Assembly (NCBI GenBank): GCA_001595785.1 | Contig: LSSJ01000043.1 | Location: 1 to 64,000, forward strand | Direction: 5' to 3' | DNA from: Euryarchaeota archaeon SM23-78 | GTDB taxonomy: Archaea; Nanobdellota; Nanobdellia; Woesearchaeales; SM23-78 | DNA length: 64,000 nt | Part shown: one piece after another, positions 49,313-57,660 of the stretch | Position numbering within the stretch: position 1 is the stretch's first letter | How the letters are laid out: each line of letters starts with the position of its first letter | Translations under genes and position numbers: made by a program | Notes under the pieces: generated by a model | The model's database searches: none | What the model was told of the DNA's origin: nothing | What the model saw: the letters and a program-made list of their open reading frames with translations, nothing else

Positions 49313-49834
49313 ATGATCATTAGACCTTATTCTGAAGATGATTTTAGAGGAATAGTAGCTTTAGTTCATAGCATTCAGGACACAGAGAGCTGGCCTATTG
49401 TTTATCCAGGCGGATGGGATAAAGAAAGAATAAAACAAGAATTTGACCCAATGAAAGAGTATAAAGATTCCTTATTCCTTGTTTCTGAATCCCAAGGCAT
49501 AATAACAGGATTAATTGCAGGTCATGACTTAGAACCATTTATTAGTAATGAGATGCTTCATCTAACTAACAAGTTTAAAGAGCTAGGCTTAACTAATTCA
49601 AAATTTTTTTATCAAAGAGACATAATGATACATAAAGATTTTCAAAGAGGTTTTCTAGGATTCAGGCTTTTTAATGAGTTAAAAAAACATGCTATAGAAA
49701 AGGGTTATAATAAACTAGTCACAAGAGCACCTCCTTTAAATAAGAGAGGAATTGATTTTTTTGTGAGAGTAGGATATACAGAAATATTTAAAGATGATAA
49801 TCCTAAAAGAGTTTATTTTAATATGAATTTATGA
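49313..49834 (+). CDS. GNAT-family N-acetyltransferase
   Basis: Starts MIIRPYSEDDFRGIVALVHS, the usual GNAT beginning, and has an acetyl-CoA site in RDIMIHKDFQRGFLGFRLFNELKKHAIEKG (motif A of Q/RxxGxG/A form, here QRGFLG), then a final GIDFFVRVGYTEIF. The frame is open from 49268, inside the Tyr-rich gene, but ATG 49313 follows its stop and a TGAGG ribosome-binding site. Its 3' end overlaps the convergent rfcS gene by 6 nt. Substrate unknown. Confidence 0.8.
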   Translation: MIIRPYSEDDFRGIVALVHSIQDTESWPIVYPGGWDKERIKQEFDPMKEYKDSLFLVSESQGIITGLIAGHDLEPFISNEMLHLTNKFKELGLTNSKFFYQRDIMIHKDFQRGFLGFRLFNELKKHAIEKGYNKLVTRAPPLNKRGIDFFVRVGYTEIFKDDNPKRVYFNMNL

Positions 49835-50794
49835 ATTAATAAGAACAAACTTACTCAGCAATGCTTCTAACTGTATAAACTCATCACTGCCTTCTACCAT
49901 TCTGAACTCTGCTTCTCCGCACTCTTTTACCATCTCTAGTTTTTTCTTGTTATCAACCTTTTCTAAATGCCAGATTTCCTGCTGAATCTGTTTTATAACA
50001 TCAAGACCTGCTAAGCCATGGTTAAGCATGGTGTCAAGCAGTTTATTCTTTGCACCTGAGAAATCTCCTTTAACACATTTTTGCAGTACTTCACCTATCT
50101 CTTTGGGATGAGCAGCACTTGCAATGCTATAGATTAAGTCCTCTGATATCTTGTTCTTAATAGCAGCACTGCTCTGCATAATGTTCTCTAATCTTCTGCA
50201 GTCTCCTTGGCTTATCTCGTATAATGCTTCCTTGGCTTTTGTATCTGTTGTTAGTTTTTCTGCTTTTGCTATGTGGTCAATAATCTTATTGATATCCTCT
50301 TTTGGCAAAGGCTTGAAACGAAAAACACTGCACCTTGATTGTATAGGGTCAATAATCTTGCTTGAATAATTGCATGAAAGAATAAACCTGCATGTTTGAG
50401 TATAGTTTTCCATGGTTCTCCTTAGGGCTTGCTGAGCATCCTTGGTAAGAGCATCGCACTCATCAAGATAGATAATTTTAAAAGGAACATCGCCAATAGC
50501 CCTGGTACGCGCAAAGTCCTTGACCTTAACCCTTATTACATCAATGCCGCGCTCATCACTGGCATTTAACTCTAAAAAATTATTATGCCACCCTTCACCA
50601 AACAATTTTTTAGCAATAACCAAAGCCAGGGTTGTTTTACCAACACCAGCAGGCCCAGCAAATAATAAATGAGGCATGTTCTTCTTCTTAACAAAAGCCT
50701 CTACTCGCTTGACAATTTCATCCTGCCCCTTAACCTCATCAAAGTCCTTAGGCCTGTACTTCTCAGTCCAGATGGCAATGTCTTCTGGCTTCAT
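49829..50794 (-). CDS. rfcS: Replication factor C small subunit
   Basis: The AAA+ clamp loader, 321 aa. Walker A is LLFAGPAGVGKTT (about 44-56). The Walker B box reads YLDECDAL, where DEAD is usual. The SRC arginine finger is in IDPIQSRCSVFRF, with sensor and collar regions following. It loads PCNA in replication with RfcL. A single minus-strand gene, it is convergent with the GNAT gene. Confidence 0.95.
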   Translation of the reverse strand: MKPEDIAIWTEKYRPKDFDEVKGQDEIVKRVEAFVKKKNMPHLLFAGPAGVGKTTLALVIAKKLFGEGWHNNFLELNASDERGIDVIRVKVKDFARTRAIGDVPFKIIYLDECDALTKDAQQALRRTMENYTQTCRFILSCNYSSKIIDPIQSRCSVFRFKPLPKEDINKIIDHIAKAEKLTTDTKAKEALYEISQGDCRRLENIMQSSAAIKNKISEDLIYSIASAAHPKEIGEVLQKCVKGDFSGAKNKLLDTMLNHGLAGLDVIKQIQQEIWHLEKVDNKKKLEMVKECGEAEFRMVEGSDEFIQLEALLSKFVLINS

Positions 50795-50869
50795 ATTAGA
50801 AAAATAAGAATTGTGTTTGGTTTAAAAAACTTATGTTAAGATAAGTAAGAGAGCAAGAAACAAATATTT

Positions 50870-51133
50870 TTATACAATATCCTCCTCTGCTACCACCATG
50901 AAGTCTCCTATTGCTATTACTGCGCTAAAAGGTATGAGTAATTCTCCTTCCTTGGTTTTTTCAAGCTCTAAGCGCTCTGTATAACTAGTAGGGTTCTTAA
51001 GCACCATATGGATTAACTCTCCAGAGCCTGTCTCAAAGACAATATCTCCTACCTCTCCAAACCTTTTCCCTGTCTTAGAAACAACAGTCTTGCCAATTAA
51101 TTGTTTTGAAAACTTTTTATCCTCCTCAGCCAT
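50870..51133 (-). CDS. PRC-barrel domain protein
   Basis: An 87-residue protein that is one PRC-barrel: KQLIGKTVVSKTGKRFGEVGDIVFETGSGELIHMVLKNP, ending in FSAVIAIGDFMVVAEE. PRC-barrels bind partners in RNA processing, photosynthesis and division; the archaeal short forms (CdpB-like) are linked to cell division in some groups. ATG 51133 follows GGAGGGATG. A TATA (minus strand CTTTATATAC) lies near 51192-51201. It is divergent from the AAA+ ATPase gene. Confidence 0.85.
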   Translation of the reverse strand: MAEEDKKFSKQLIGKTVVSKTGKRFGEVGDIVFETGSGELIHMVLKNPTSYTERLELEKTKEGELLIPFSAVIAIGDFMVVAEEDIV

Positions 51134-51338
51134 AATCATCCCTCCAAATAGGTTATCGTGAAAAAGTTATAATTTAATGAGTTGGTTGTAGTATATAAAG
51201 TTTTTGCTCTGGCTAGCTTTGTTGGGTTGAAAATGATGGTTATTACCCTTATTTTTAGAGGAGACTTATGAGCAAAAACCCTTTTTAGCACCACTCTGAA
51301 GGTAAAATTTATATAACACCACTATCATAAGTACTAAT

Positions 51339-52394
51339 ATGAGCACCTGGTACGAGCAGCTAGGCTTTAAAGACAACCCTTTGGATGTGAGGCCCAATCC
51401 CTTACTTGTCGGATTGGAACGCCAGGAAGAAATACTGGTTAATCACGTCCTTAAAGGAGAGATATGTTTTCTTAATGGCTTAACAGGCAGCGGCAAGTCT
51501 TCTTTGTTGGTGAGGGTTCAGAGGAATCTTAAGAATCATAAATTTGTTTATCTTGATGCACAGGAATTGCCTAAAGACTTTAACCTAGAGGAAGAATTGA
51601 AAAAGAAGAGGAGCTTTTTTGATAGAATAAGATTGAAAAGTCATCCTACAAAAACACCTGTGCTAATCATTGATGAGTTCCAAGCAACAGACCCTGACCT
51701 TATACTAGAGGCAAGGGCTAAATGGGAGAATCCTGAGGAAAAAAAGATTAAGAGTATTATAATAGCTCAGATAAGCAAGTATCTTAAAAATGTGACTCCT
51801 GCTTTCAAAGAACGCCTGGGTAGCAGAACAATTCTCTTGCCCACGCTTGATGATGAGGAGCTTAAAGAGGTATTAAAGCTAAGATTACAGGTAAAGAGAA
51901 ACATCAATTATTATAACAAACTACACAACGAAGCAATCAACCTGCTGGTTGCTTGTGCTGACGGTAATCCTCGTAAATTATTAGAATACACTGATATGAT
52001 TTTTGATTTTCATTACAGGAAGTTCAGGTATAACAATCCAATGCTTGTTAACAAGACGTACATGGTCACTTATTGGGGTGCAAAAGAGATTCTTGAGTTA
52101 AAGGATGTTAATGTTAATGCTTATGTTTATCTTGAGAAAGAGGATAAGAAGAGAAAGCTGCAAGCCTTTGAGAAGAGATTTACCAAGCAGCAACAAGACT
52201 GGTTAGTATTCTTAATGACAGGTTCAAAGTCTTTACAACACATGGCCAGGCATTTCAAGATTTCTGAATCAACAGCTGCTAAAAAGCTCAAGGAGCTGAA
52301 AGACAAAGGAGCAGTTGTAAAATCAGGTAAAAGAGGAAGAAAACAGTTATGGCAGGCTAGTCCTCATGTTAAGAGGTTAAGGGTTAAGGTCTGA
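51339..52394 (+). CDS. AAA+ ATPase with C-terminal winged helix
   Basis: A 351-aa protein with Walker A LTGSGKSS (about 48-55) and Walker B PVLIIDEFQ. Sensor-like sequence is in ERLGSRTILLPTLDDEEL. The end is a winged helix (MTGSKSLQHMARHFKISESTAAKKLKELKDKGAVVKSGKRGRKQLW). The layout resembles Orc1/Cdc6 or STAND-type archaeal ATPases, but the match to either is not strong. A TATA (TTTATATAA) lies about 30 nt before the ATG. It may act as a DNA-binding ATPase. Confidence 0.7.
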   Translation: MSTWYEQLGFKDNPLDVRPNPLLVGLERQEEILVNHVLKGEICFLNGLTGSGKSSLLVRVQRNLKNHKFVYLDAQELPKDFNLEEELKKKRSFFDRIRLKSHPTKTPVLIIDEFQATDPDLILEARAKWENPEEKKIKSIIIAQISKYLKNVTPAFKERLGSRTILLPTLDDEELKEVLKLRLQVKRNINYYNKLHNEAINLLVACADGNPRKLLEYTDMIFDFHYRKFRYNNPMLVNKTYMVTYWGAKEILELKDVNVNAYVYLEKEDKKRKLQAFEKRFTKQQQDWLVFLMTGSKSLQHMARHFKISESTAAKKLKELKDKGAVVKSGKRGRKQLWQASPHVKRLRVKV

Positions 52395-52406
52395 GTTAAG
52401 GTAAAA

Positions 52407-54185
52407 ATGAAGTTTCATTTAATATCTGTTTTAATAGTATTAATCTTACTTGCCAGTTGTTCGGATAATATCTCTCGAGAAGATCAAGCTGTAAGTAAAA
52501 AACAAATATATTTTGATAGGGATTGTGATAATAAAAATATCTCTTTTGTAACAGATTATAATATAAAAATTAAGTCTCCGAGTACAGGCACTACAGGAAC
52601 GTCTACTAGTTATAAAGATATTTACGCATATTTTACTTTTAATGACACAGTATATGTCCTTTATATTGGTACGATTGGTTCTGCTGCTAGCAGATATTAT
52701 CCTATAGGAAAAGAATATTACGCGTATTATGACGGTTCTTCTGTTTATGTAAATGCAACCACAAGAACTCCTGTCGAATTTTTTAGACAACGCTATGGAA
52801 GGGAACTGAATGTTTCCGGAACTTTCCATTGTAAATGGAATTTAGGGAAGTTTAGTACAAATGGACTTAACTTTTCATTAGGGGACTTTAATAGAAGTAT
52901 TGAGGATAAGAAATTTGCATTTGAGTACTGCTCTCTTTTCGTACAAAACTTTAGGAGTGGTTCTTTAAAAGATAAATGTTTATTATATTATTATAACAAA
53001 ACCTTTAATAGAAGTATTGAGGATAAGAAATTTGCATTTGAGTACTGCTCTCTTTTCGTACAAAACCTTGGGAGTGGTTCTTTAAAAGATAAATGTTTAT
53101 TATATTATTATAACAAAACAAAGGACATCATTTTTTGCCGAAATATGGAGCAGCTAAATTATGCTTGCATATTAAAATTAGTTATATTGGATAAAGATTT
53201 GAATTATTGCTATAAAGTTAAGCATAAAGGCGAGTGTTTCTTTATATTTGCTAATATATCTAAAGACATTCAAGTTTGTGATAAATGTGACGACGATCTC
53301 TGCAGAGAATCATGTAAATTTTTATATATACTTGAAAATCTAAACTATGAAGATTGTGAGCTTTTGAATAATGAAATTGGAAAAAAATATGATTATCTAT
53401 ACAAATGTTATATAAATTTTACATTAATAAATCAGGATGAAAAATTATGTACAAGAATAGAAGATGACTTAAATAAGTGGCGCTGCTTTGAGAAATTAGC
53501 TTTGAAGACACATGATGAAACTCTTTGTGATAAAAGTAAAGATATTTTTCCTACAAATGTTGCTTTGAGAAATTTAGGAAGGAGGTGTGTCAATAATGTG
53601 GCTGTTGCGAAAAGAGATATTTCTTTATGTTTTACTGAAGAAAACACACTTGGTGATTCTGAGTGTATTGATAATATTGCTGTTGATAGTAAGGATTCTG
53701 AATTTTGTGATTATATAAACTATGAAAAAGGTCGTTTCTTGTGCTTATGGCATGTTGCAAAAGAAGTTGGAGATATCTCTATCTGTAATGAAATAAAGAA
53801 TATAGAACTTTATGACTTCTGCATTAAAGATGTAGTGACTGAATTTAAATTAAACAGGTCTGAAGCATGTGATCAGATACAAGATGAATATTTGAATTAT
53901 CTGTGTCTTTCTGACGTGGCTTTCAACTCAAATAATTATGATTTTTGTTTTAAGATAGAAGATGAAAGTAAACGTGAAGTTTGTTTGTCAAAGATGGCAA
54001 TAAAACTAAATAATGTAGATCTGTGTATTATGATTTCTGATTCTGATTTACATTGTTATTGTATTTTACAGTTGGCAGATAAAAATAGTAATGTTTCGAT
54101 ATGCGATTTTATGATTAAAGAAAGCAATACTTGTTCAAAAAAGAGTTGTATTGATCTATACCCTTTTATTAGGTTTGATTCATAA
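52407..54185 (+). CDS. Lipoprotein with Cys-containing helical repeats
   Basis: A lipobox (LLASC, Cys18) follows the signal sequence. Residues about 30-150 look like an independent beta-rich domain. From about 155 to the end there are roughly ten repeats of 33-40 residues, with the loose form C..I.d...r..C...vA....d...C. They probably form stacked helix pairs joined by disulfides. One repeat is duplicated nearly exactly (117-bp unit, 52886-53119). The sequence is AT-richer than its neighbours and uses Asn/Lys-rich codons. It begins 12 nt after the AAA+ gene. Function unknown. Confidence 0.65.
   Translation: MKFHLISVLIVLILLASCSDNISREDQAVSKKQIYFDRDCDNKNISFVTDYNIKIKSPSTGTTGTSTSYKDIYAYFTFNDTVYVLYIGTIGSAASRYYPIGKEYYAYYDGSSVYVNATTRTPVEFFRQRYGRELNVSGTFHCKWNLGKFSTNGLNFSLGDFNRSIEDKKFAFEYCSLFVQNFRSGSLKDKCLLYYYNKTFNRSIEDKKFAFEYCSLFVQNLGSGSLKDKCLLYYYNKTKDIIFCRNMEQLNYACILKLVILDKDLNYCYKVKHKGECFFIFANISKDIQVCDKCDDDLCRESCKFLYILENLNYEDCELLNNEIGKKYDYLYKCYINFTLINQDEKLCTRIEDDLNKWRCFEKLALKTHDETLCDKSKDIFPTNVALRNLGRRCVNNVAVAKRDISLCFTEENTLGDSECIDNIAVDSKDSEFCDYINYEKGRFLCLWHVAKEVGDISICNEIKNIELYDFCIKDVVTEFKLNRSEACDQIQDEYLNYLCLSDVAFNSNNYDFCFKIEDESKREVCLSKMAIKLNNVDLCIMISDSDLHCYCILQLADKNSNVSICDFMIKESNTCSKKSCIDLYPFIRFDS
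52886..53002 (+). repeat. 117-bp tandem repeat, copy 1
   Basis: A 39-codon unit starting at the FNRSIEDKKF coding sequence. Copy 2 follows directly with only two visible changes (ACTTTAGG versus ACCTTGGG), so the duplication is recent and in frame. Confidence 0.9.
53003..53119 (+). repeat. 117-bp tandem repeat, copy 2
   Basis: Second copy of the 39-codon unit within the Cys-repeat lipoprotein, ending at YYYNKT. It could also be an assembly artefact if reads were shorter than the repeat, but the two sites of difference argue against a pure artefact. Confidence 0.9.
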
Positions 54186-54295
54186 AGAAAAAGAATCTAT
54201 AATTATAATAATTAGAGATATCTCAAAGCTAAGTTATAAAACTCAACCTATCTTTTCTGCAAATATTTATAAATTTTGTTCTAGTTCTCATCTCT

Positions 54296-54994
54296 ATGTA
54301 CAACCCTATTCAGTTATCAGGAGCTATTGAAAAAATTGTTTCAAAAGAGGATAAGAGAAAATATTATCGTTTCAGACCAGCCAGGTATTATGGCGGCATC
54401 TCAACTGCTGATTGTGTTGGGTGTAATCTTAGGTGTCGCTATTGCTGGTCATGGAATGTTGTTAATAATCCTGGTAAAACAGGAAAATTTTATTCTCCAC
54501 AAGAGGTTGCTAATAAATTAATAAGTATTGCAAAGAAGTTTGGTTATAAACAGCTCAGGGTTAGTGGTAATGAGCCTACACTTGCAAAGCATCATTTGCT
54601 TAAGTTAATTAGTTTGATACCTAATGATTATTTATTCATTCTTGAAACCAATGGTATTTTAATTGGTCATGATAATGAATATGCAAAAGAGCTAAGCAAA
54701 TATAAGAATCTGCACGTAAGGGTTAGTCTTAAAGCTAGCAATAAAGAAGAATTCTTAAAACTAACAGGCGCAGAGCCAGAGTTCTTTGATTACCAGTTAA
54801 AAGCCTTAGAAAATCTTGAAAAAAATAAGGTAAGTTATCATCCTGCTGTTATAGAATTAGCAAAAGATATTAATGGATTAAGAAAAAGATTAGAAAAAAT
54901 AAATAATAATTTACCAGCAGAACTAGAGATAGAGCCATTAATAGAGTATCCTGCTGTTATGAGTAGGTTGAGGAAGTTAGGTAATAAAATTTAA
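54296..54994 (+). CDS. Radical SAM protein
   Basis: The cluster motif is CNLRCRYCW in VGCNLRCRYCWSWN, with the preceding CVG adding a further Cys. The GNEPT motif of the SAM site is also present (RVSGNEPTLAKHH). Length 232 aa, compact barrel. A TATA (ATTTATAAATT, near 54264) sits about 28 nt upstream, so it is leaderless. It resembles archaeal uncharacterised radical SAM proteins with pyruvate-formate-lyase-activating-like layout. Substrate unknown. Confidence 0.8.
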   Translation: MYNPIQLSGAIEKIVSKEDKRKYYRFRPARYYGGISTADCVGCNLRCRYCWSWNVVNNPGKTGKFYSPQEVANKLISIAKKFGYKQLRVSGNEPTLAKHHLLKLISLIPNDYLFILETNGILIGHDNEYAKELSKYKNLHVRVSLKASNKEEFLKLTGAEPEFFDYQLKALENLEKNKVSYHPAVIELAKDINGLRKRLEKINNNLPAELEIEPLIEYPAVMSRLRKLGNKI

Positions 54995-55049
54995 GCTTGA
55001 ATTTTTTGTTATAAAGAAATATGTTTGGTTCAAGCAGGCGAGAAATTTT

Positions 55050-55310
55050 TTATTTTTCTTTAATATCCCAGTATTTACTTAGGTAATCACAAATGTTTTT
55101 ATCTAATTCTGTTTTTAATCTAAATTCTATTGTTTGCTCTGCTACTCGGATTATATATTCTTCTATACTTCCTTTTGTTTTTGGAAATCTATCTGTATCA
55201 GTCAATATTCCTAATATGGTATTTCCTTCAACAATCATATCAAGATTTAATCTATATTTCTTTACTTTTTCCAGAGTGTCTTCTTTTGGTTTTAATATAT
55301 AATGTGGCAT
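55050..55310 (-). CDS. Hypothetical protein, 86 aa
   Basis: MPHYILKPKEDTLEKVKKYRLNLDMIVEGNTILGILTDTDRFPKTKG and a C-terminal helical end. Not recognised. ATG 55310 is chosen because a TATA (minus strand TTTATAAATATT, near 55333-55344) lies about 28 nt upstream, while the longer frame has the promoter inside it. It lies between two radical SAM genes. Confidence 0.55.
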   Translation of the reverse strand: MPHYILKPKEDTLEKVKKYRLNLDMIVEGNTILGILTDTDRFPKTKGSIEEYIIRVAEQTIEFRLKTELDKNICDYLSKYWDIKEK

Positions 55311-55374
55311 GCAACAAAGTATTAATCTAATATTTATAAACATTTCTTTTATAATTATTTGAAAATAGTATCTA

Positions 55375-56277
55375 TTAAGTTATAAAATTCAACCCCAGCT
55401 TCTCAGCATACCCCTCTGCTTCTTCAAACTCTTCTCTTTTTAATCCTCTGTTAATCTCAGGGTAGTATTTTGCTTTAAATTCTGGTCTGTACTGGTCCAT
55501 TAGATTCAGTACTGCCTTATCCTTAAAGTTTTCTGCTATAAACTCAAGGATTGGCTTTGTACAGCACTCAACATGGTTAGGTAGAACAAGATGCCTTATA
55601 ACAAGCTCTGCGTCCTTGAATGCTAGCAAGTGGTTTCTCATAATAACATCCATGTAATTATCAATCTTACTCAGTCTTTTTGCACACTCATCATTGCCAT
55701 ACTTAAAATCACTTAGATAAACATCAACAACATCTTTGAGCAAGTCCATGCTTTTCTCTGACATGTAAAAGTTTGAGTTCCACACAACTGGTATATTGCT
55801 CTTGACAAAGGTTAAGGTCTTTAAAATAAAAGGCAGATACGGAGTTGGTTCTCCTCCTACAAAATTAACATTTCTGCAATGCTTATACCTATCAATTATC
55901 TCTGCTAATTCTTCTTCTGTAAATGTATGCCCTATTTCAAAGCCTTGGCTAATGGTCCAGTTCTGGCAGAACTGACACTTAAAAGTACAGTTCATAAAAA
56001 ATATGGTAAAACTAGGCACCAGAAAAGGCTCTTCTCCCATGTGCACAAAATAGCTTGATACATCAATCTTATTACCAACACCACAAACACCGAGTTTTCC
56101 TTTTAACCTGTTAACCTTGCATTTATGTTCGCATAACTCACACTTTGCAAGCAGCTTATAAGCCTTTTTTATTTTTTCATCTAATAATTTCTTATTAAGC
56201 TTAAACCTAGGCTTTTTTTCTTGGTCAAGAATCTTATCATAAACAGGTAATGCTTTTCTTATCTGAGGGTTTAACAT
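55375..56277 (-). CDS. Radical SAM protein, PflX/COG1313-like
   Basis: An N-terminal Cys motif CELCEHKCKVNRLKGKLGVCGVG is followed by the radical SAM site NCTFKCQFCQNWTISQG (CxxxCxxC), then FVGGEPTPYLPFILKTL, which provides the GGEP. This matches the PflX-type pyruvate-formate-lyase-activating-enzyme-like family that often appears with AMMECR1/MEMO proteins. 300 aa, a normal length. It is 3 nt downstream of the EndoV gene on the same strand. Confidence 0.85.
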   Translation of the reverse strand: MLNPQIRKALPVYDKILDQEKKPRFKLNKKLLDEKIKKAYKLLAKCELCEHKCKVNRLKGKLGVCGVGNKIDVSSYFVHMGEEPFLVPSFTIFFMNCTFKCQFCQNWTISQGFEIGHTFTEEELAEIIDRYKHCRNVNFVGGEPTPYLPFILKTLTFVKSNIPVVWNSNFYMSEKSMDLLKDVVDVYLSDFKYGNDECAKRLSKIDNYMDVIMRNHLLAFKDAELVIRHLVLPNHVECCTKPILEFIAENFKDKAVLNLMDQYRPEFKAKYYPEINRGLKREEFEEAEGYAEKLGLNFIT

Positions 56278-56280
56278 TTT

Positions 56281-56898
56281 TTAAACATATTTCATGTTTT
56301 TCTTAACAATTCTATGCGCTATGTGCAAGGGTTCTGGCATTTTATGAGGAGGTTTAATACATTTCTTTACTATTTCTACACTCTTATCAAGAGAAAGCTT
56401 ATGACCAATAGATACAAAAAGAGGCTTTGCTTTTTCCTTGGTAAACACTTGCTTTCCAACAACCTCATCATCCAGAATAATAACTTCTCCTTGTACCTTT
56501 CCACACAAAGGCTTCTTTGTAATCCCAATAGTTGCTATGTCAAGCACAACTCCGAGATGAGAAGCCAAGCCTAGGCTTCTTGGATGCATTATTCCACTAG
56601 CATTTACTAAGAGTATGTCAGGCTTTTGCTTTAATTTATTATAAGTCTTTACCATGATATCCAGCTCTCTCTGAGCCCTAAAATTAGGAATATAAGCAAG
56701 CTCACACTCTTCTATCATGCTATGAGTCTCTAACACTTGCATATCATTATAAGCACACACAACAACACAGCAAAAGCTTTTATTAAACTTAAAGCCAGTC
56801 TCTATGCCGCTAACTAACTCTAGTTTTTGAATAACATCTTTTTTCACCACTTTTTTAGCAAGCCCTAGTTGTACTTGCTCAAGCTCTTTTAGATTCAT
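56281..56898 (-). CDS. nfi: Endonuclease V homologue with altered metal site
   Basis: A 205-aa EndoV fold. By alignment to E. coli and Thermotoga proteins: the first metal Asp (D35/D43) is Glu33 in SGIETGF, the middle Glu is Glu78 in YIPNFRAQRE, and the third Asp (D110) is Asn99 in LLVNASGIMHPR; His105 is kept. The wedge PYIP is YIP. Loss of the D110 carboxylate should impair metal binding and cleavage at inosine. ATG 56898 is just after the tRNA-Val gene, so this gene is probably co-transcribed with it. Possibly a binding rather than cleaving protein. Confidence 0.85.
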   Translation of the reverse strand: MNLKELEQVQLGLAKKVVKKDVIQKLELVSGIETGFKFNKSFCCVVVCAYNDMQVLETHSMIEECELAYIPNFRAQRELDIMVKTYNKLKQKPDILLVNASGIMHPRSLGLASHLGVVLDIATIGITKKPLCGKVQGEVIILDDEVVGKQVFTKEKAKPLFVSIGHKLSLDKSVEIVKKCIKPPHKMPEPLHIAHRIVKKNMKYV

Positions 56899-56909
56899 TT
56901 TTAGAGAGA

Positions 56910-57041
56910 TGGGCCTGGCCGGAGTCGAACCGGCGACCTCCACCGTTCTCAAAAAGCCCTGCTTTTTGGACGCCCAGCAGAGCTGTGCATGTGAGGGTGA
57001 CGTCATTAGTGGAATCACTTTAACCACTAGACCACAGGCCC
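56910..57041 (-). tRNA. tRNA-Val(CAC) with intron and D-loop insertion
   Basis: On the minus strand acceptor GGGCCTG (57035-57041) pairs with CAGGCCC (56911-56917), discriminator A at 56910, and T-arm GCCGG-TTCGACT-CCGGC. Anticodon stem TCACC/GGTGG; loop CT-CAC-A, anticodon CAC at 56991-56993. A 44-nt intron (56946-56989) sits at 37/38 and has an internal hairpin CAAAAAGC/GCTTTTTG. A further 15-nt insert (57006-57020) lies in the D-loop and pairs with it (AGTGG/CCACT). Removing both gives 73 nt, a normal tRNA-Val. It lies 8 nt after the RelE-like gene and 11 nt before nfi. Confidence 0.9.
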
Positions 57042-57048
57042 AAACAAT

Positions 57049-57387
57049 TCATATCTCTTCAAAGTCAATTCTTGATAATATGTTCTTTATTTCATCAATT
57101 GTTTTTTGTTGATTGTTTTTCTTTGACATTGCTATGAACTTTATAAGCATTTCTTTTATTTTTTCTTGGTTGAACAAATTTAATCTGTTTCCATCAAGAA
57201 CAAAGTAGAATCGAAAGCTTTTATATTTTAATTCCCGTATGCTTATGTGTCCTACATGACCAAGCACTTTTCCTTTGTTAAGGTTGGTTTTCAGCTCCTC
57301 AATCAACGAGTAGACTTTCAAGGAATCTTTTTTGAATTTCTTAAAAATTTCGTTTCTTAGACTATTCAGTATGATAATCTTAATCAT
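57049..57387 (-). CDS. RelE/ParE-superfamily toxin-like protein
   Basis: A 112-aa protein beginning MIKIIILNSLRNEIFKKFKKDSLKVYSLIEELKTNLNKGKVLGHVGHISIRELKYKSFRFYFVLDGNRLNLF. The order helix, helix, beta hairpin with basic RELKYKSFRFYF is that of RelE/ParE toxins and of archaeal RelE-like proteins. It overlaps the upstream small gene by an ATGA junction, the usual antitoxin-toxin arrangement, but the C-terminal extension (about 25 residues) is unusual. The active-site residues cannot be assigned with certainty. Confidence 0.65.
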   Translation of the reverse strand: MIKIIILNSLRNEIFKKFKKDSLKVYSLIEELKTNLNKGKVLGHVGHISIRELKYKSFRFYFVLDGNRLNLFNQEKIKEMLIKFIAMSKKNNQQKTIDEIKNILSRIDFEEI

Positions 57388-57596
57388 TTTTTCAGTGCTT
57401 TTATTTTGAGCTTGGTCCATTCTTTTGCTTCTTCCAGTGTTGAGTATCTTGATTCATCCACAAATTCCCTTATTTTTTCCTGTAGTTTTATTTGGTTGTA
57501 CATTCTTCTTATAACTTCATCATAGCTCTCAGATTTTTTACCAAACTCTTGTAGCAAGCTTCGTGTATCTTTTGAGATTGCAATTGTTGTATCCAT
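57384..57596 (-). CDS. Antitoxin-like protein (VapB/RHH type)
   Basis: A 70-aa protein: MDTTIAISKDTRSLLQEFGKKSESYDEVIRRMYNQIKLQEKIREFVDESRYSTLEEAKEW. The start is a ribbon-helix-helix-like strand and helix as in archaeal VapB/DUF7557 antitoxins, followed by a toxin-binding helix. It overlaps the toxin-like gene by 4 nt (ATGA). ATG 57596 is used. A TATA-like AT tract with TATAAT repeats lies upstream (57606-57645). Confidence 0.65.
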   Translation of the reverse strand: MDTTIAISKDTRSLLQEFGKKSESYDEVIRRMYNQIKLQEKIREFVDESRYSTLEEAKEWTKLKIKALKK

Positions 57597-57660
57597 TTTT
57601 ATCACCTATAATAGTTATATAAAATTATAATTATATATAATATTTAAATCTTTCTATATT

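Noticed and set aside
52446-52829. A 127-residue minus-strand frame inside the Cys-repeat lipoprotein gene.
   Set aside because: No ribosome-binding site or recognisable motif, and the sense gene has a proper signal peptide and lipobox.
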